From Kitasatospora sp. GP82 (GTDB taxonomy: Bacteria; Actinomycetota; Actinomycetes; Streptomycetales; Streptomycetaceae), in assembly GCF_029892105.1 (NCBI RefSeq), contig NZ_JARZAJ010000002.1, forward strand, positions 248,001 to 312,000: a stretch of DNA of 64,000 nucleotides, read 5' to 3'. The notes under the pieces are model-generated. The model ran no database searches and had not been told where the DNA came from. It saw only the letters and a program-made list of their open reading frames with translations. The position numbers and the translations under genes were made by a program. Numbering within the stretch: the stretch's first letter is position 1; every line of letters begins with the position of its first letter. Of this stretch, positions 17,375 through 26,300 are shown piece after piece.

Positions 17375-17410
17375 CTCCACCCGGCCCCTGGGGGATCACG
17401 GGCCGGGTGG
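17375..17410 (+). terminator. Terminator after the ATP-binding protein gene
   Basis: A perfect 12-base stem (17375-17386 with 17399-17410) with a 12-base loop lies 10 bases past the stop codon, insulating the following peptide operon. Confidence 0.75.
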
Positions 17411-17509
17411 ACGCGGCGCCGGTCGCCATACCCCTTTGGTCGGCTGGCGCCACTCCAGTCTTCCTGCCGGCACCCCGGCGGGAGTTCTCAAGAAGAAGGG
17501 AAGAAGCAC

Positions 17510-17644
17510 ATGGTGCAGGACACCCCGACGGCTCCGGTCGCTGAGGGCGGCCTCCTGGTCGCCGCGCGGAAGATCGCCGCTGCCCGGGCTCGTACCGAGC
17601 AGCCGTCCGACGTCAGCAGCGGCCGTTCCGACGGCAACGACTGA
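17510..17644 (+). CDS. 44-residue peptide, candidate modified-peptide precursor
   Basis: The short frame begins at ATG 17510 after a strong GAAGGGAAGAAG ribosome site. The peptide has a hydrophobic/helical N-terminal half (GGLLVAARKIAAARART) and a polar, Ser/Asp/Gly-rich C-terminus (PSDVSSGRSDGND). It has no signal peptide and no cysteine. It ends 14 bases before the JmjC/cupin gene and leads a four-gene coupled operon with two redox enzymes and a kinase. That layout is typical of a ribosomally made peptide whose C-terminal core is modified (Arg/Asp/Ser are candidate sites), but no known RiPP class is recognised, so the role is inferred. Confidence 0.65.
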   Translation: MVQDTPTAPVAEGGLLVAARKIAAARARTEQPSDVSSGRSDGND

Positions 17645-17658
17645 TAAGGACGCCCACG

Positions 17659-18849
17659 ATGCATGATGCCGCTTCGTGGGCGGCGCGTCTGGGCGGGGAC
17701 TCGTTCCTCGCCCAGACGTTCAACCGCTCCTACGCCGTCATCCCAGGGCAGACCGCCGACGTCGCCGGCCTGCTGTCCTGGGACGACCTGAACTCCATCC
17801 TCGCCACCCAGCGCCTGGAGCCCCCTCGGCTTCGGCTGTCGATGGACGGCGAGATGCTGCCCCTGCACCGGTACGCGCTGCCGGTGACCACCCGCCGGGC
17901 GGTGACCTGGCACCGCATCCAACCGGCTGAACTGCAGGCGCGGTTGGCCGAGGGTGCCTCGCTGGTGCTGGACTCGGTCGAGAAGATCCACCCGCCGATC
18001 GGGGCCGCCGCCGAGGCCCTGGAACGGTTCCTCGGCACGCTGGTGCAGGTCAACGCCTACGCCTCGTGGACCGAACGGGAGGGCTTCGGCACGCACTGGG
18101 ACGACCACGACGTGGTGGTGGTCCAGATGTACGGGGCCAAGCGCTGGCGGTTGTACGGCCCCACCCGGACCGCGCCGACCTTCCGGGACGTGGAGGCCCC
18201 GGACCAGCCGGAAGGCGACCCGGTAGCCGATCTCGTCCTGACGGCCGGGGACGTGCTCTACCTGCCGCGCGGCTGGTGGCACGCGGTCAGCGCGGACCAG
18301 GGAACGCCGTCCCTGCACCTGACCTTCGGCCTGGTCACCCACACCGGAGCCGACCTGCTGACCTGGGTGGTGGACCAGCTGCGCTCCCACCTCGCCTTGC
18401 GGCTGGACGTGCCGCGCTTCGCCTCACACGGCGAGCAGGCCGCGTACGTCGACGAACTGCGCAAGGAGATGCTGACCGAGCTGTCCGATCCCGAACTGGT
18501 CAGCCGCTGGGCCGAGTCGGTCGACACCACGCACTACGGCCGGGCGGTCACGTCCCTGCCCTACATCGACGGCCTTCCGGCTCGGCCGGAGATCACGGTC
18601 CGGCTCACCGCGCCTCGGGCCAGGATGACCGAGAGCGGGCCGGACGGCACCGTCACCCTCGCGGCGGCGGGGACCGCGTGGGACTTCGCCGGCCAGGCGG
18701 CCCCGCTGCTGCGGGTTCTGCTGGCCGGGCAGCCGGCCACCCTCGGATCGCTGGCCGCTACAGCCGACCTGGAGGTGAAGGACGTGGCGTCGCTGCTCTC
18801 CGTCCTGATCAAGGGCCAGGCTGCCTCCGTGGTCGGGACGGCGCTGTGA
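17659..18849 (+). CDS. JmjC/cupin_4 Fe(II), 2-oxoglutarate oxygenase
   Basis: The 396-residue protein matches the cupin_4/JmjC family that includes ribosomal oxygenases such as YcfD/RoxA. Metal ligands are visible as H146-x-D148 in GTHWDDHD and H208 in RGWWHAV; K161 in GAKRWRLYG is the likely 2-oxoglutarate contact. A C-terminal winged-helix-like region follows, as in that family. Family members hydroxylate Arg or His side chains in proteins. AAGGA precedes the ATG at 17659, and the 3' end overlaps the next gene (GTGA). In this context its likely substrate is the 44-residue peptide, though a ribosomal protein or small molecule is possible. Confidence 0.88.
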   Translation: MHDAASWAARLGGDSFLAQTFNRSYAVIPGQTADVAGLLSWDDLNSILATQRLEPPRLRLSMDGEMLPLHRYALPVTTRRAVTWHRIQPAELQARLAEGASLVLDSVEKIHPPIGAAAEALERFLGTLVQVNAYASWTEREGFGTHWDDHDVVVVQMYGAKRWRLYGPTRTAPTFRDVEAPDQPEGDPVADLVLTAGDVLYLPRGWWHAVSADQGTPSLHLTFGLVTHTGADLLTWVVDQLRSHLALRLDVPRFASHGEQAAYVDELRKEMLTELSDPELVSRWAESVDTTHYGRAVTSLPYIDGLPARPEITVRLTAPRARMTESGPDGTVTLAAAGTAWDFAGQAAPLLRVLLAGQPATLGSLAATADLEVKDVASLLSVLIKGQAASVVGTAL

Positions 18850-19751
18850 CCGCCGCCCTCGCGCTGGGAACGTACCGGGTGCGCGCCGTCAGCCAGGCGG
18901 CGCGCACCGCCCTCGCTGCCGGGGCACGATGGGTGGACACCGCCCCCAACTACGCCCACGGGTTGGCGCATCAGGAGCTGGCGTCCGTGTTGGCTGCCCA
19001 CCCGAGCGTCCGGGTGAGTACGAAGACGGGCTTCCTCACGACCGCCCAAGGGCGTGCCGCCGTCGAGGCCAACGTGCTCACCCCGGAGCAGGCGGGGGTA
19101 GGCCACAGCCTCGATCCCGCGTTCGTGCGGTGGCAGACCGAGCAGTCCCTGAGTGTGCTGTGCCGCGCCGACCTGGTCTTCGTCCACAACCCCGAGCAGG
19201 CCGCGTCCAGCCACGACCGCACCCGACTGCACGGTCTTCTACGGGGAGCGTTCGCCGTACTGGAGGACTTCGCCCAGGCCGGCCGAATCGGCGGCTACGG
19301 CGTCGCCACCTGGTCGGGCCTGAGCTCGGGCGCGTTGACGGTGGCAGAGCTTCTCGGCCTGGCCGAACAAGCCGCCGGCTCTGCGAGTCACCACTTCAGC
19401 GGACTGCAGCTCCCGGTGAGTCTGGTCATGGCCGAGCCCATCGCCAAGGCGCTCGACGGCGGCGGACCCCTCGTGGAGGCGGGGGACGCCGGGGTGATCA
19501 CCTTCGCGTCCGCTCCGCTCCATGGCGGAGAGCTCCCAGGGTTGATGACACCCGAACTGGTGGACCTCATCCGGCCCGGGATGTCCGCCCCGGCCGCTGC
19601 GCTGCTGGCCGTGGCGTCGTGCCCTGGCCTGGATGTGGTGCTGCTGTCCGCGAGCACCGCGAATCACTGGCACGATGCGGAAAAGGCTGTGGCCATCCCG
19701 CTGGAACGCGACCGAATCAGGAGCGTGATCGATGCACTCGCCGCCGGATGA
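18846..19751 (+). CDS. Aldo/keto reductase family protein
   Basis: The GTG start at 18846 overlaps the upstream stop by four bases (GTGA), giving 301 residues. It is a TIM-barrel aldo/keto reductase with the catalytic tetrad visible: Asp and Tyr in VDTAPNY, Lys in STKTGF and His in FVHNPE. Such enzymes reduce carbonyls with NADPH. The C-terminal nucleotide-binding loop LLSASTANHWHDAEKA is less canonical. The tight coupling to the oxygenase gene upstream and kinase gene downstream (20-base overlap) suggests it acts on the same substrate. Confidence 0.88.
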   Translation: MTAALALGTYRVRAVSQAARTALAAGARWVDTAPNYAHGLAHQELASVLAAHPSVRVSTKTGFLTTAQGRAAVEANVLTPEQAGVGHSLDPAFVRWQTEQSLSVLCRADLVFVHNPEQAASSHDRTRLHGLLRGAFAVLEDFAQAGRIGGYGVATWSGLSSGALTVAELLGLAEQAAGSASHHFSGLQLPVSLVMAEPIAKALDGGGPLVEAGDAGVITFASAPLHGGELPGLMTPELVDLIRPGMSAPAAALLAVASCPGLDVVLLSASTANHWHDAEKAVAIPLERDRIRSVIDALAAG

Positions 19752-20583
19752 GGAGACCAGACTCCGCATGGAGGCCGCCCACGCCAATGCGGCTGCACTT
19801 CTCGGGCTCACCTGTACCAGCGCTCCTGTGTGGGGGTTCCTCGGCTGCACGATCAGCCGGCGGGCCAGTGACCTCTGGCTGCGCGTGGCCTCCACTGCCA
19901 AGGCGAACGCTGGCCGGAAGCAGGGGGAAGGCAGCGTCGGTGCATCGGTCCTGGTGTCGGACGACGTGCCGCGTCCCAGACTGCACGACGTGCTCGACTG
20001 GACCGACGACACCTACGCCTACAAGGCCGAGGTCGCCGACTACGTCCCTCATCCGGTCATCTCGCCCGACCGGCCGGACCTGGCCCACGATCCCGGCCTC
20101 CCGGACGAGTGGTGGGGGAGCCTACGGCGAGCCCTCCATCGGCTGGGCCAGGCGGAGGGCGTTCGGATCACCGTGCGGTCCGGTTGGATCGACAAGGCGT
20201 TCCCGCAGTTCCTCGGCATCCCCGCACCCGAGAAGATCGAGCGCGTGACCGGCCACGGTGACCTTCACTGGGGCAATCTCACCGCACCGCTCGCCCTCCT
20301 CGACTGGGAACGCTGGGGCCGGGTGCCCGTCGGCTATGACCCCGGCCTGCTCCACGCCAACAGCCTGTTGGTTCCCGGGCTCGCCGCTCGCATCCGAGAC
20401 GAGTTCTCCTCGATCCTCGGCACGCCCGCCGGCCGGATCGGCGAACTGGCCGCGCTGGCCGAGATGCTGCAAGCAGTCGCACGGGGCTGGTATCCGGAGC
20501 TCGCCCCGCTTCTCGCCGAGCGCGCCACCGAACTCACCGACGTTCAACCCCCCGTCGCCGAGCACTCGGAGATCACTGCGTGA
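19732..20583 (+). CDS. Aminoglycoside-phosphotransferase-fold kinase
   Basis: The 283-residue protein has the kinase catalytic loop HGDLHWGN at 175-182 (D177, N182) and a metal-binding DWE at 191-193, as in APH/choline-kinase-type enzymes. The N-lobe nucleotide loop is not obvious, and the protein is shorter than many APH kinases. It overlaps the aldo/keto reductase gene by 20 bases and ends overlapping the convergent Cys-rich gene by 11 bases. In this operon it could phosphorylate the peptide or a small metabolite, or give self-protection. Substrate unknown; resistance to aminoglycosides should not be assumed. Confidence 0.82.
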   Translation: MHSPPDEETRLRMEAAHANAAALLGLTCTSAPVWGFLGCTISRRASDLWLRVASTAKANAGRKQGEGSVGASVLVSDDVPRPRLHDVLDWTDDTYAYKAEVADYVPHPVISPDRPDLAHDPGLPDEWWGSLRRALHRLGQAEGVRITVRSGWIDKAFPQFLGIPAPEKIERVTGHGDLHWGNLTAPLALLDWERWGRVPVGYDPGLLHANSLLVPGLAARIRDEFSSILGTPAGRIGELAALAEMLQAVARGWYPELAPLLAERATELTDVQPPVAEHSEITA

Positions 20584-21529
20584 CTGCCCTGGCAGTCCGG
20601 GCCGGCGGACGCCCCTCGTTCAACAGGACTGTGGGCAAGGGGCGTTCCGGTGCCAGGCTGCTCCTCGACGCTTGGATCAGGCATACCCAGTCCTGGGTAC
20701 CGACGTTGTGATCCACCAAAAGCCGGCGTATTCCCGGCTGGCACGCTGGGTCCAGATCCAGCGGCTCTGTTCGGCCTGCCTCCTTCCTAGCGGGGCCAGT
20801 CGTCACAACCATCCAGTGCCATGAGCGTTGGTCATGCCGGGTGTCGAACTCGGCGAGGGTGGTCCAGCCCTTCCTCCACTGGCCTCGGCCGTGATACTTC
20901 GCTCGGCAAGAGCACGTACACAGTGCACCTCTCGCGTTCTTGCAGCTAGACGTGCACGCCTCATGTGGGTTGTATTCGCGGCCCACCATGACGTGCCGAC
21001 TCCTGGCAAGCAACTCACCTGCCAGGTGTAGAAAATGCTGGTTGGGGACCGTCCAGCATCCTCGCCGCTCGTTCCAGACGGGCCTGTTTTTGGTCCGGAG
21101 ATAGGAGCTGATCAGCTCTTCGTGGTCCCAGCTAGTGCGTTGGGGGAGCCAGATGCCGAGTGGCCCGCTGGCCGGGAGCGCGATAGAGGCATGGTGATCG
21201 TCGCGCCAGCCCGGGAGCCAGCCTGGGGGCTTGAGGAAGGTACGTAATGGGGCTGTAAAGCGCTCCGCGCGGCGCACTGGTGAGAGAACACCTTCACCAC
21301 GTTTCCCGGTCGCTTCTTGGGCTGGCATGCCAGACGCGAAGCACTGAAACGGGCTGTGCTTGGTTCGACAGTGAGGAACGACATTTCCAGACTCGTCGAC
21401 GTCGACGATCTGTCCGCAGGTCCGGCACATCGCGTCAGGTCTCAAGTGGCTCCGTCCATTGTGGCGCGCCTGGTAGGTGCCTTCGGGACTGTGGGGAGTT
21501 AAGCACTCCGAGTGAGCGTACTGGTGCAT
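20573..21529 (-). CDS. Cys-rich putative zinc-binding protein of mobile-element type
   Basis: ATG 21529 gives 318 residues. It has a CRTCG zinc-knuckle-like motif with a later HCRTKH, and a second cluster with CTSSC and LCTCSCRAKYHGRG. The latter resembles the C-x3-C-x6-C-x-C-x-C-x4-HG motif of phage and integrative-element proteins. A central segment NERRGCWTVPNQHFLHLAGE is well structured. No catalytic motif is recognised. It sits between an operon end and a truncated relaxase, so it is probably cargo of a former integrative element. The open frame continues upstream of 21529 but that part is Pro/Arg/Ser-rich shadow coding. Confidence 0.6.
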   Translation of the reverse strand: MHQYAHSECLTPHSPEGTYQARHNGRSHLRPDAMCRTCGQIVDVDESGNVVPHCRTKHSPFQCFASGMPAQEATGKRGEGVLSPVRRAERFTAPLRTFLKPPGWLPGWRDDHHASIALPASGPLGIWLPQRTSWDHEELISSYLRTKNRPVWNERRGCWTVPNQHFLHLAGELLARSRHVMVGREYNPHEACTSSCKNARGALCTCSCRAKYHGRGQWRKGWTTLAEFDTRHDQRSWHWMVVTTGPARKEAGRTEPLDLDPACQPGIRRLLVDHNVGTQDWVCLIQASRSSLAPERPLPTVLLNEGRPPARTARAVTQ

Positions 21530-21602
21530 TGCTGTGAGCGCTGGGCTAATCCGTACATCAGACGAGACCGCTAGGGACGGCCTCTGTCCACCGCGCAACT
21601 GG

Positions 21603-21635
21603 CCCGGTTGGGGCGCGCACGGCGCCCCAACCGGG
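21603..21635. terminator. Terminator hairpin
   Basis: A perfect 14-base stem (21603-21616 with 21622-21635) and 5-base loop lies just past the end of the relaxase remnant and upstream of the Cys-rich gene. Confidence 0.75.
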
Positions 21636-21665
21636 TTCGCTAGCAAGATGGGTGGTCGATAGTGG

Positions 21666-22206
21666 TCAGCGGCTTGGTCGCGTCGTCCGCGGGATAGGCG
21701 GTGTCGGCGGAGGTGTGGTGAGGCGGGTGATCGCTTCGGTGGCCGCCCGGGAAGCGCCAGCAGTCCTGGAGAGGGCAGCTGCGGTACGACGCTCCTCCGG
21801 CGTGGCCGTCGGCACGGGGGCGGGGAGGCCGGCGTCACGGCGGATGCGCCAGGTGAGGACGGCTGCGGGCGAGGCGGCCGTGGCGAGTTCGCGTCGTCCT
21901 GCGGCCTGGGCGAGCAGGACCGCGGGGTCATGGCCGACCGCTTCAACCTCGGCAAGGGTGACGGCCAGGGCGCCCCAGCTGCCGCTGCCCAGGACCCGGG
22001 TGCTTTGGTCGGCGGGCAGTGCCTGCCGGACGGCCTGCGCCTGCCGGTCCCGAACGGGCTGGGGCAGGCTGCGGCCCCGGGTGTCGAGGTGGGCGATCGG
22101 CTTGCCAGCGTGGCGCGCATACGCGGTGCGCAGGTGGGCGGCGGCATCGCGGGCGTGGCCGGCCTGGCGGTGGTGGCCCTGGGCGGCGTGCAAGAAGGTC
22201 GTCTGA
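21666..22206 (-). pseudogene. Relaxase/mobilisation protein, C-terminal fragment
   Basis: From about 22206 down to the stop at 21666 the minus strand encodes about 180 residues (GHARDAAAHLRTAYARH, HLDTRGRSLPQPVRDRQAQA, VLLAQAAGRRELATAAS, AVLTWRIRRDAGLPAP) like the C-terminal tail of relaxases from actinobacterial integrative and conjugative elements. The catalytic N-terminal relaxase domain is missing; the homology stops at the junction with the integrase fragment, which points the other way. Confidence 0.6.
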
Positions 22207-22692
22207 GTGCGCCGCGCGACGCCCGAACTGACCACCGGCGAGCGGGTCGTGGGCGATCCAAAGTCGAAGGCCGGCAAGCGCCCTGTCGGCATCCCGCCGG
22301 AGATCGTCCCGGAGTTCGAGCATCATCTGGCCTGCTACGCGCAGGAGGGGGACGACGGCCTACTGTTCGTCGGCGAACGCGGAGCTCCGTTCCGCCGCTC
22401 GACCTTCGGCCGCAAGTGGCGCAAGGCCCGCGCGAAGATCGGCATGGACGACCTCCACTTCTACGACCTGCGCCACACCGGCAACGTCCTCGCCGCCAGC
22501 ACCGGCGCCAGCCTCAAGGACCTCATGGCCCACATGGGCCACGCCTCCGTCCGCGCCGCGCTGATCTACCAGCACGCCACGGCCGAGCAGCAGACCAAGA
22601 TCTCCAACGGGATCTGCGCGGCCGTCGTCGATATCCGCACCCGTCGTCGGCGCGCTCCCTCCGAGAGCACAAAGGAAGCCCGCGAGGCGTAG
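22207..22692 (+). pseudogene. Tyrosine recombinase (integrase), C-terminal fragment
   Basis: The frame encodes only the last 160 residues or so of a phage-type integrase. KSKAGKRPVGIP is the beta-hairpin lysine region, HFYDLRHTGN carries the second Arg/His box, HMGHASVRAALIYQH holds the late His and the nucleophile Tyr. The N-terminal DNA-binding domain and the first catalytic Arg are absent, so it cannot be functional alone. It starts abruptly at the junction with the opposing relaxase fragment and ends before a perfect hairpin. Confidence 0.8.
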
Positions 22693-22710
22693 AAGCCCCA
22701 ATCGCCAAGA

Positions 22711-22741
22711 AGCCCGGCCGGCCTCACCGGCTGGCCGGGCT
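22711..22741. terminator. Terminator after the integrase fragment
   Basis: A 9-base perfect stem (22711-22719 with 22733-22741), extendable inward by further GC pairs, lies 19 bases after the integrase stop. Confidence 0.65.
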
Positions 22742-22860
22742 CCCCAACACCGACACGTCCTCTACCACCGTCCCGCGTCGACGCACATGTATGTCTGCCT
22801 GCAGGATGCGACCGGGAGGGACCCGACACATCCGTCAACTCGGCCAGTCTCCGGGCCTGA

Positions 22861-23340
22861 TCAGCCACGCTTCGGGTCGACAGCCGGTTCGACTGGGGGC
22901 CTGTGTCCGACATGGGCCTCGTACCGGTACTCGGCTTCCAGCACCGCGACAACCACGTCCAGAGACCCAGACAGGAACATCCAGGGGTCCTCGACAGCGT
23001 CGCGGACCCGCGACACCCACCCACTGGCCGGTGCCTGACACTCCAGCCAGGGCAAGCCGCTCAGGTGGCTGTAGACGTAGACCTTGCCAGCGAGTCCATG
23101 GCGCGTCAGCAGTCCCTCGATCCAGCGGTCCACCGCTTCCGGCTCGACGTCGTCAGGCAAGGTCTCGATCGGTTCGACGGAGATGTCCCAGAAGCCCCAG
23201 GTGGTTTCCCTGACCCAGGCGGGCACCGCACTGGACTCGATCCCCTGTCCCGTGAACAGCCCGGACAGCTTTCGACTGATTCCCTCCAGCGCTGTCTTTT
23301 CCCGATGCTCTCTGAGTTTCTTCTGGAGCTTACTTTCCAT
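22861..23340 (-). CDS. Probable immunity protein of the RHS toxin
   Basis: The 159-residue acidic soluble protein begins inside the last codons of the RHS toxin gene (ATG within GATGGAAAGTAA), the usual arrangement for a cognate immunity gene. It contains VRETTWGFWDISVEPIETLP, YVYSHLSGLPWLEC and AVLEAEYRYEAHVG. I do not recognise the immunity family. Its role, binding and blocking the toxin domain in the producing cell, is inferred from position and size. Confidence 0.75.
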   Translation of the reverse strand: MESKLQKKLREHREKTALEGISRKLSGLFTGQGIESSAVPAWVRETTWGFWDISVEPIETLPDDVEPEAVDRWIEGLLTRHGLAGKVYVYSHLSGLPWLECQAPASGWVSRVRDAVEDPWMFLSGSLDVVVAVLEAEYRYEAHVGHRPPVEPAVDPKRG

Positions 23341-26300
23341 CGCATCCGCTCTGGTTGTAGTAGATGTGATGTTTCGGCAGGATCTGCTTGTACGGCCTGC
23401 CTTGCATGTTCACATCGCGCGGCTCTCCTTCCGGAGCCTTTCCTGCGTGGAAGTGCGGGTAAGGCGCCCTGGCGTCGGACGTGTGCTCGGCGATGACCCT
23501 GGCACCCTGCGGAGTCTCGTACTGGTAGTAACGCCCCCATCCCGCTCGCGGGTCCTTGTTGGGGTCCCCCTTGGGATCGTACGGCCGGTAGACGTAGTTG
23601 GCCCTGTGCTGCTGCTTCGGGTCCCCGCCGATCGTCCATTGGCGGATCGGCTGGTTTCCGCGGGGTATACCGGCCATGTCCCTGGCGGCGTTGAAGGCTT
23701 CCCGCCGCGAGTTGAACACCGGATTGTGTTCAGCTGCGAGACCGAAGGGGTCGATCCAGGTATGGGGGTTGTCGACGTACGTGTGCGGATTGGGGGCAGG
23801 CGCGAGGCCGAGGGGATCGGGAGTGAGGTAGCGGGCCGTGGTGGGGTCGTAGTACCGGTGGTGGTTGTAGTGGAGGCGGGTTTCGGGGTCGTAGTACTGG
23901 CCAGGGAAGCGGAGCGGTGTGCTGGTGATGCTGGTCCTGGGCTGAGTGGTGGCGCCCCAGAGGGCGGTGCGGGCCTGCCACGCGGTGGTGCCGTCGGGAT
24001 TGAGCAGATGTGTCGGAGTGCCAACGAGATCAGTGATGATGGCGAAGAAGCGGCGGTCGATCTCGTCCTGGGTGACTTCGGGAGTGACCAGGCGCTCGGT
24101 CTGAGCGACCGGGTGGTAGCCGTGGTGGTCCCACGTCAGGGTGTAGGGGCCGGGCAGGGCCGGGCTGTGCGCAGTCTGCTCGGCGAGGGTGGGGCCGTCC
24201 CACGTGAAGTCGGTCCACTCGGTCACGACCGCGCCGTCGCCGTCTCCGGTGACGTGCTGCTTGGCGATGCGCCGACCGAAGGGGTCGTAGAGGTACTGCC
24301 AGCGGGAACCATCGGGTGTGGTGACAGAGGCGAGACGGTCTTCCGCGTCCCACGTGTAGCACCAGGTGTCGATCCGGCCAGATATCGTCGCCTGTTTGCG
24401 GGTGATGACACGACCCTGCTCGTCGTGTTGGTAACTGGTGCGGCCGGCCGTCCGGATGAGGGTGCCGTGGTAGGTTCGCCCGCCCTGGGCGGCCTCGTCG
24501 CGACGGGTCGGCCAAGTGGCGTCGGTCAGGTTGCCGAGGTCGTCATAGGCATACGCCTCAGTCCAGTTGGCGGCCTGGACGGAAGTGACCCTGCCGACGC
24601 GGTCGAGCGTGAACTGGCTGGTGCCGGTGTGTTGGTCGGTGATGGCGGTCAGGGCACCGTTCGGACAGTAGGTGTAGGCGCGGTGCTGCAGGAGGCTCTT
24701 GCCCGAGCCATGGGTGAGAGCCTGCGCGGTGAGACGGTGGAGGCCGTCCCAGGTGGTGGCGAGCGTCAGATCCGGTCCGATACGGCGCGTCATCTCCCGA
24801 CCGGCGAGGTCGCGCTCAAAGGTGACCGCGTGGCCGGAGGCTGAGATCGAGCAGACGCCGCCCGCCGGGTCGTAGGACCAGGCGGTCTCGGCCCCGGACG
24901 GGGTGCGGCGGCTGGTCCGGCGGCCGAGCACGTCATAGGCGAGGTCGAGCGTCCGTCCATTGATCGTCTCAGCTGTGAGACGGCCCATATTGTCATGGAC
25001 ACGGTTCAGCTCGACGCCGGGAATGGACGCCTGGATGAGACGACCGGCTCGGTCATAGCCGTACGTCGCGGTCCGGCCGTCGGCGTTTTTGGAGACCATG
25101 TTGCCCATGGCGTCGTAGCTGTACGTGACGGTCTGTCCGAGGGCGTTCGTACGGGAGATCAGCTGACCTGCCGCATCGAAGGTGCATGAAAGTGTGGAGC
25201 CGTTAAAGTCCGTCTCTGCGACCGCTTGGCCTGTCGGGGCGTAGGCGTAGGTCCAGGTCAGGCCCTGCGGGTTGGTGACTCCGGTGAGTTGGAGCTCCGT
25301 GTCGTAGGTGAAGGTGTAGCGGGCGCCGTCGGGCCCGGTCCGGGCAGCGAGCAGGTCGAAGTGGGTGTACTCCATCGCCGTCACGGCGCCGATCTGGTCG
25401 GTGTGGGAGAGGGTGTTGCCCTCGGCGTCGTAGGTCCAGACTTCGGCAGCACCATCGGCGGTGACCTGCGAGATGAGTCGTCCCTCGACCGTCCACGTGT
25501 AGTGCGTGGTGTGTTCGAGAGGGTCCGTCACGGCGATCGGGCGGCCGAAGGCGTCGCGGTGATAGGCGGTCCGGCCTCCGACCGGGTCGATGACCTCGAT
25601 GACCAGGCCGGCGGCGTTGTCGCGCACTTGGGTGGTGTGGCCCAGCGCGTCCGTCACGGACGACAGGTGACCGGCTTCGTCATAGCCGAATCGGGTGGTC
25701 ACACCGGCCGGGTCGGTCAGGGCGATGCGATTGCCCGCGTGGTCGTACGTCTGCCGCCAGATCGCGCCGTCCGGTGTCTCCACCTCGATGGGCAGGCGCA
25801 GGTTGTTGTACCGGACGGACATGTGCGTGCCGTCCGGGTGGTCGACGTGGACGATCTCACCGTCGATGTCCAGGGTGTAACGGGTGGTGCGGCCGAGTTG
25901 GTCGGTGTGGGAGAGCAGACGCCCATAGCGGTCGTGATCGGTGTACACGGTGTTGCCGGCCGGGTCTACGACCTTGGTGAGATGGTGGTACCGGTCGTAG
26001 TGGTAGCGCGTGCGGTGGCCCAGGCTGTTGGTGGCTGTGGTCACCCGGTTCTGCTCGTCGTAGTCGAAGGCAGCGGCGAGCGCCCCGTTCGAGCCGTGCC
26101 CGCGGATCACCCGGCCGTCGACGCCGTACTCATACGCGTACCAGAAGCCGTTTCGGTCCGTCCACGAGGTGATTCGGTCGTCAGCGTCGTAGCTGTACAC
26201 CAGCGGAGTGCCGGTCGAGTTGATGATCTCGGCGAGGCGGCCTCGGGCGTCGTAGCCGTAGGTCATCACGGTGGTGCCCAGTCCGCGATTGGTGCCGTCG

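Noticed and set aside
19732..20583. Reading the APH-fold kinase as an aminoglycoside resistance gene
   Set aside because: Only the generic kinase loop is conserved and the gene is embedded in a metabolic or peptide operon.
21530..22261. Upstream extension of the Cys-rich gene to 562 codons
   Set aside because: The extra residues are Pro/Arg/Ser-rich, cross a terminator hairpin and overlap the relaxase fragment in another frame.
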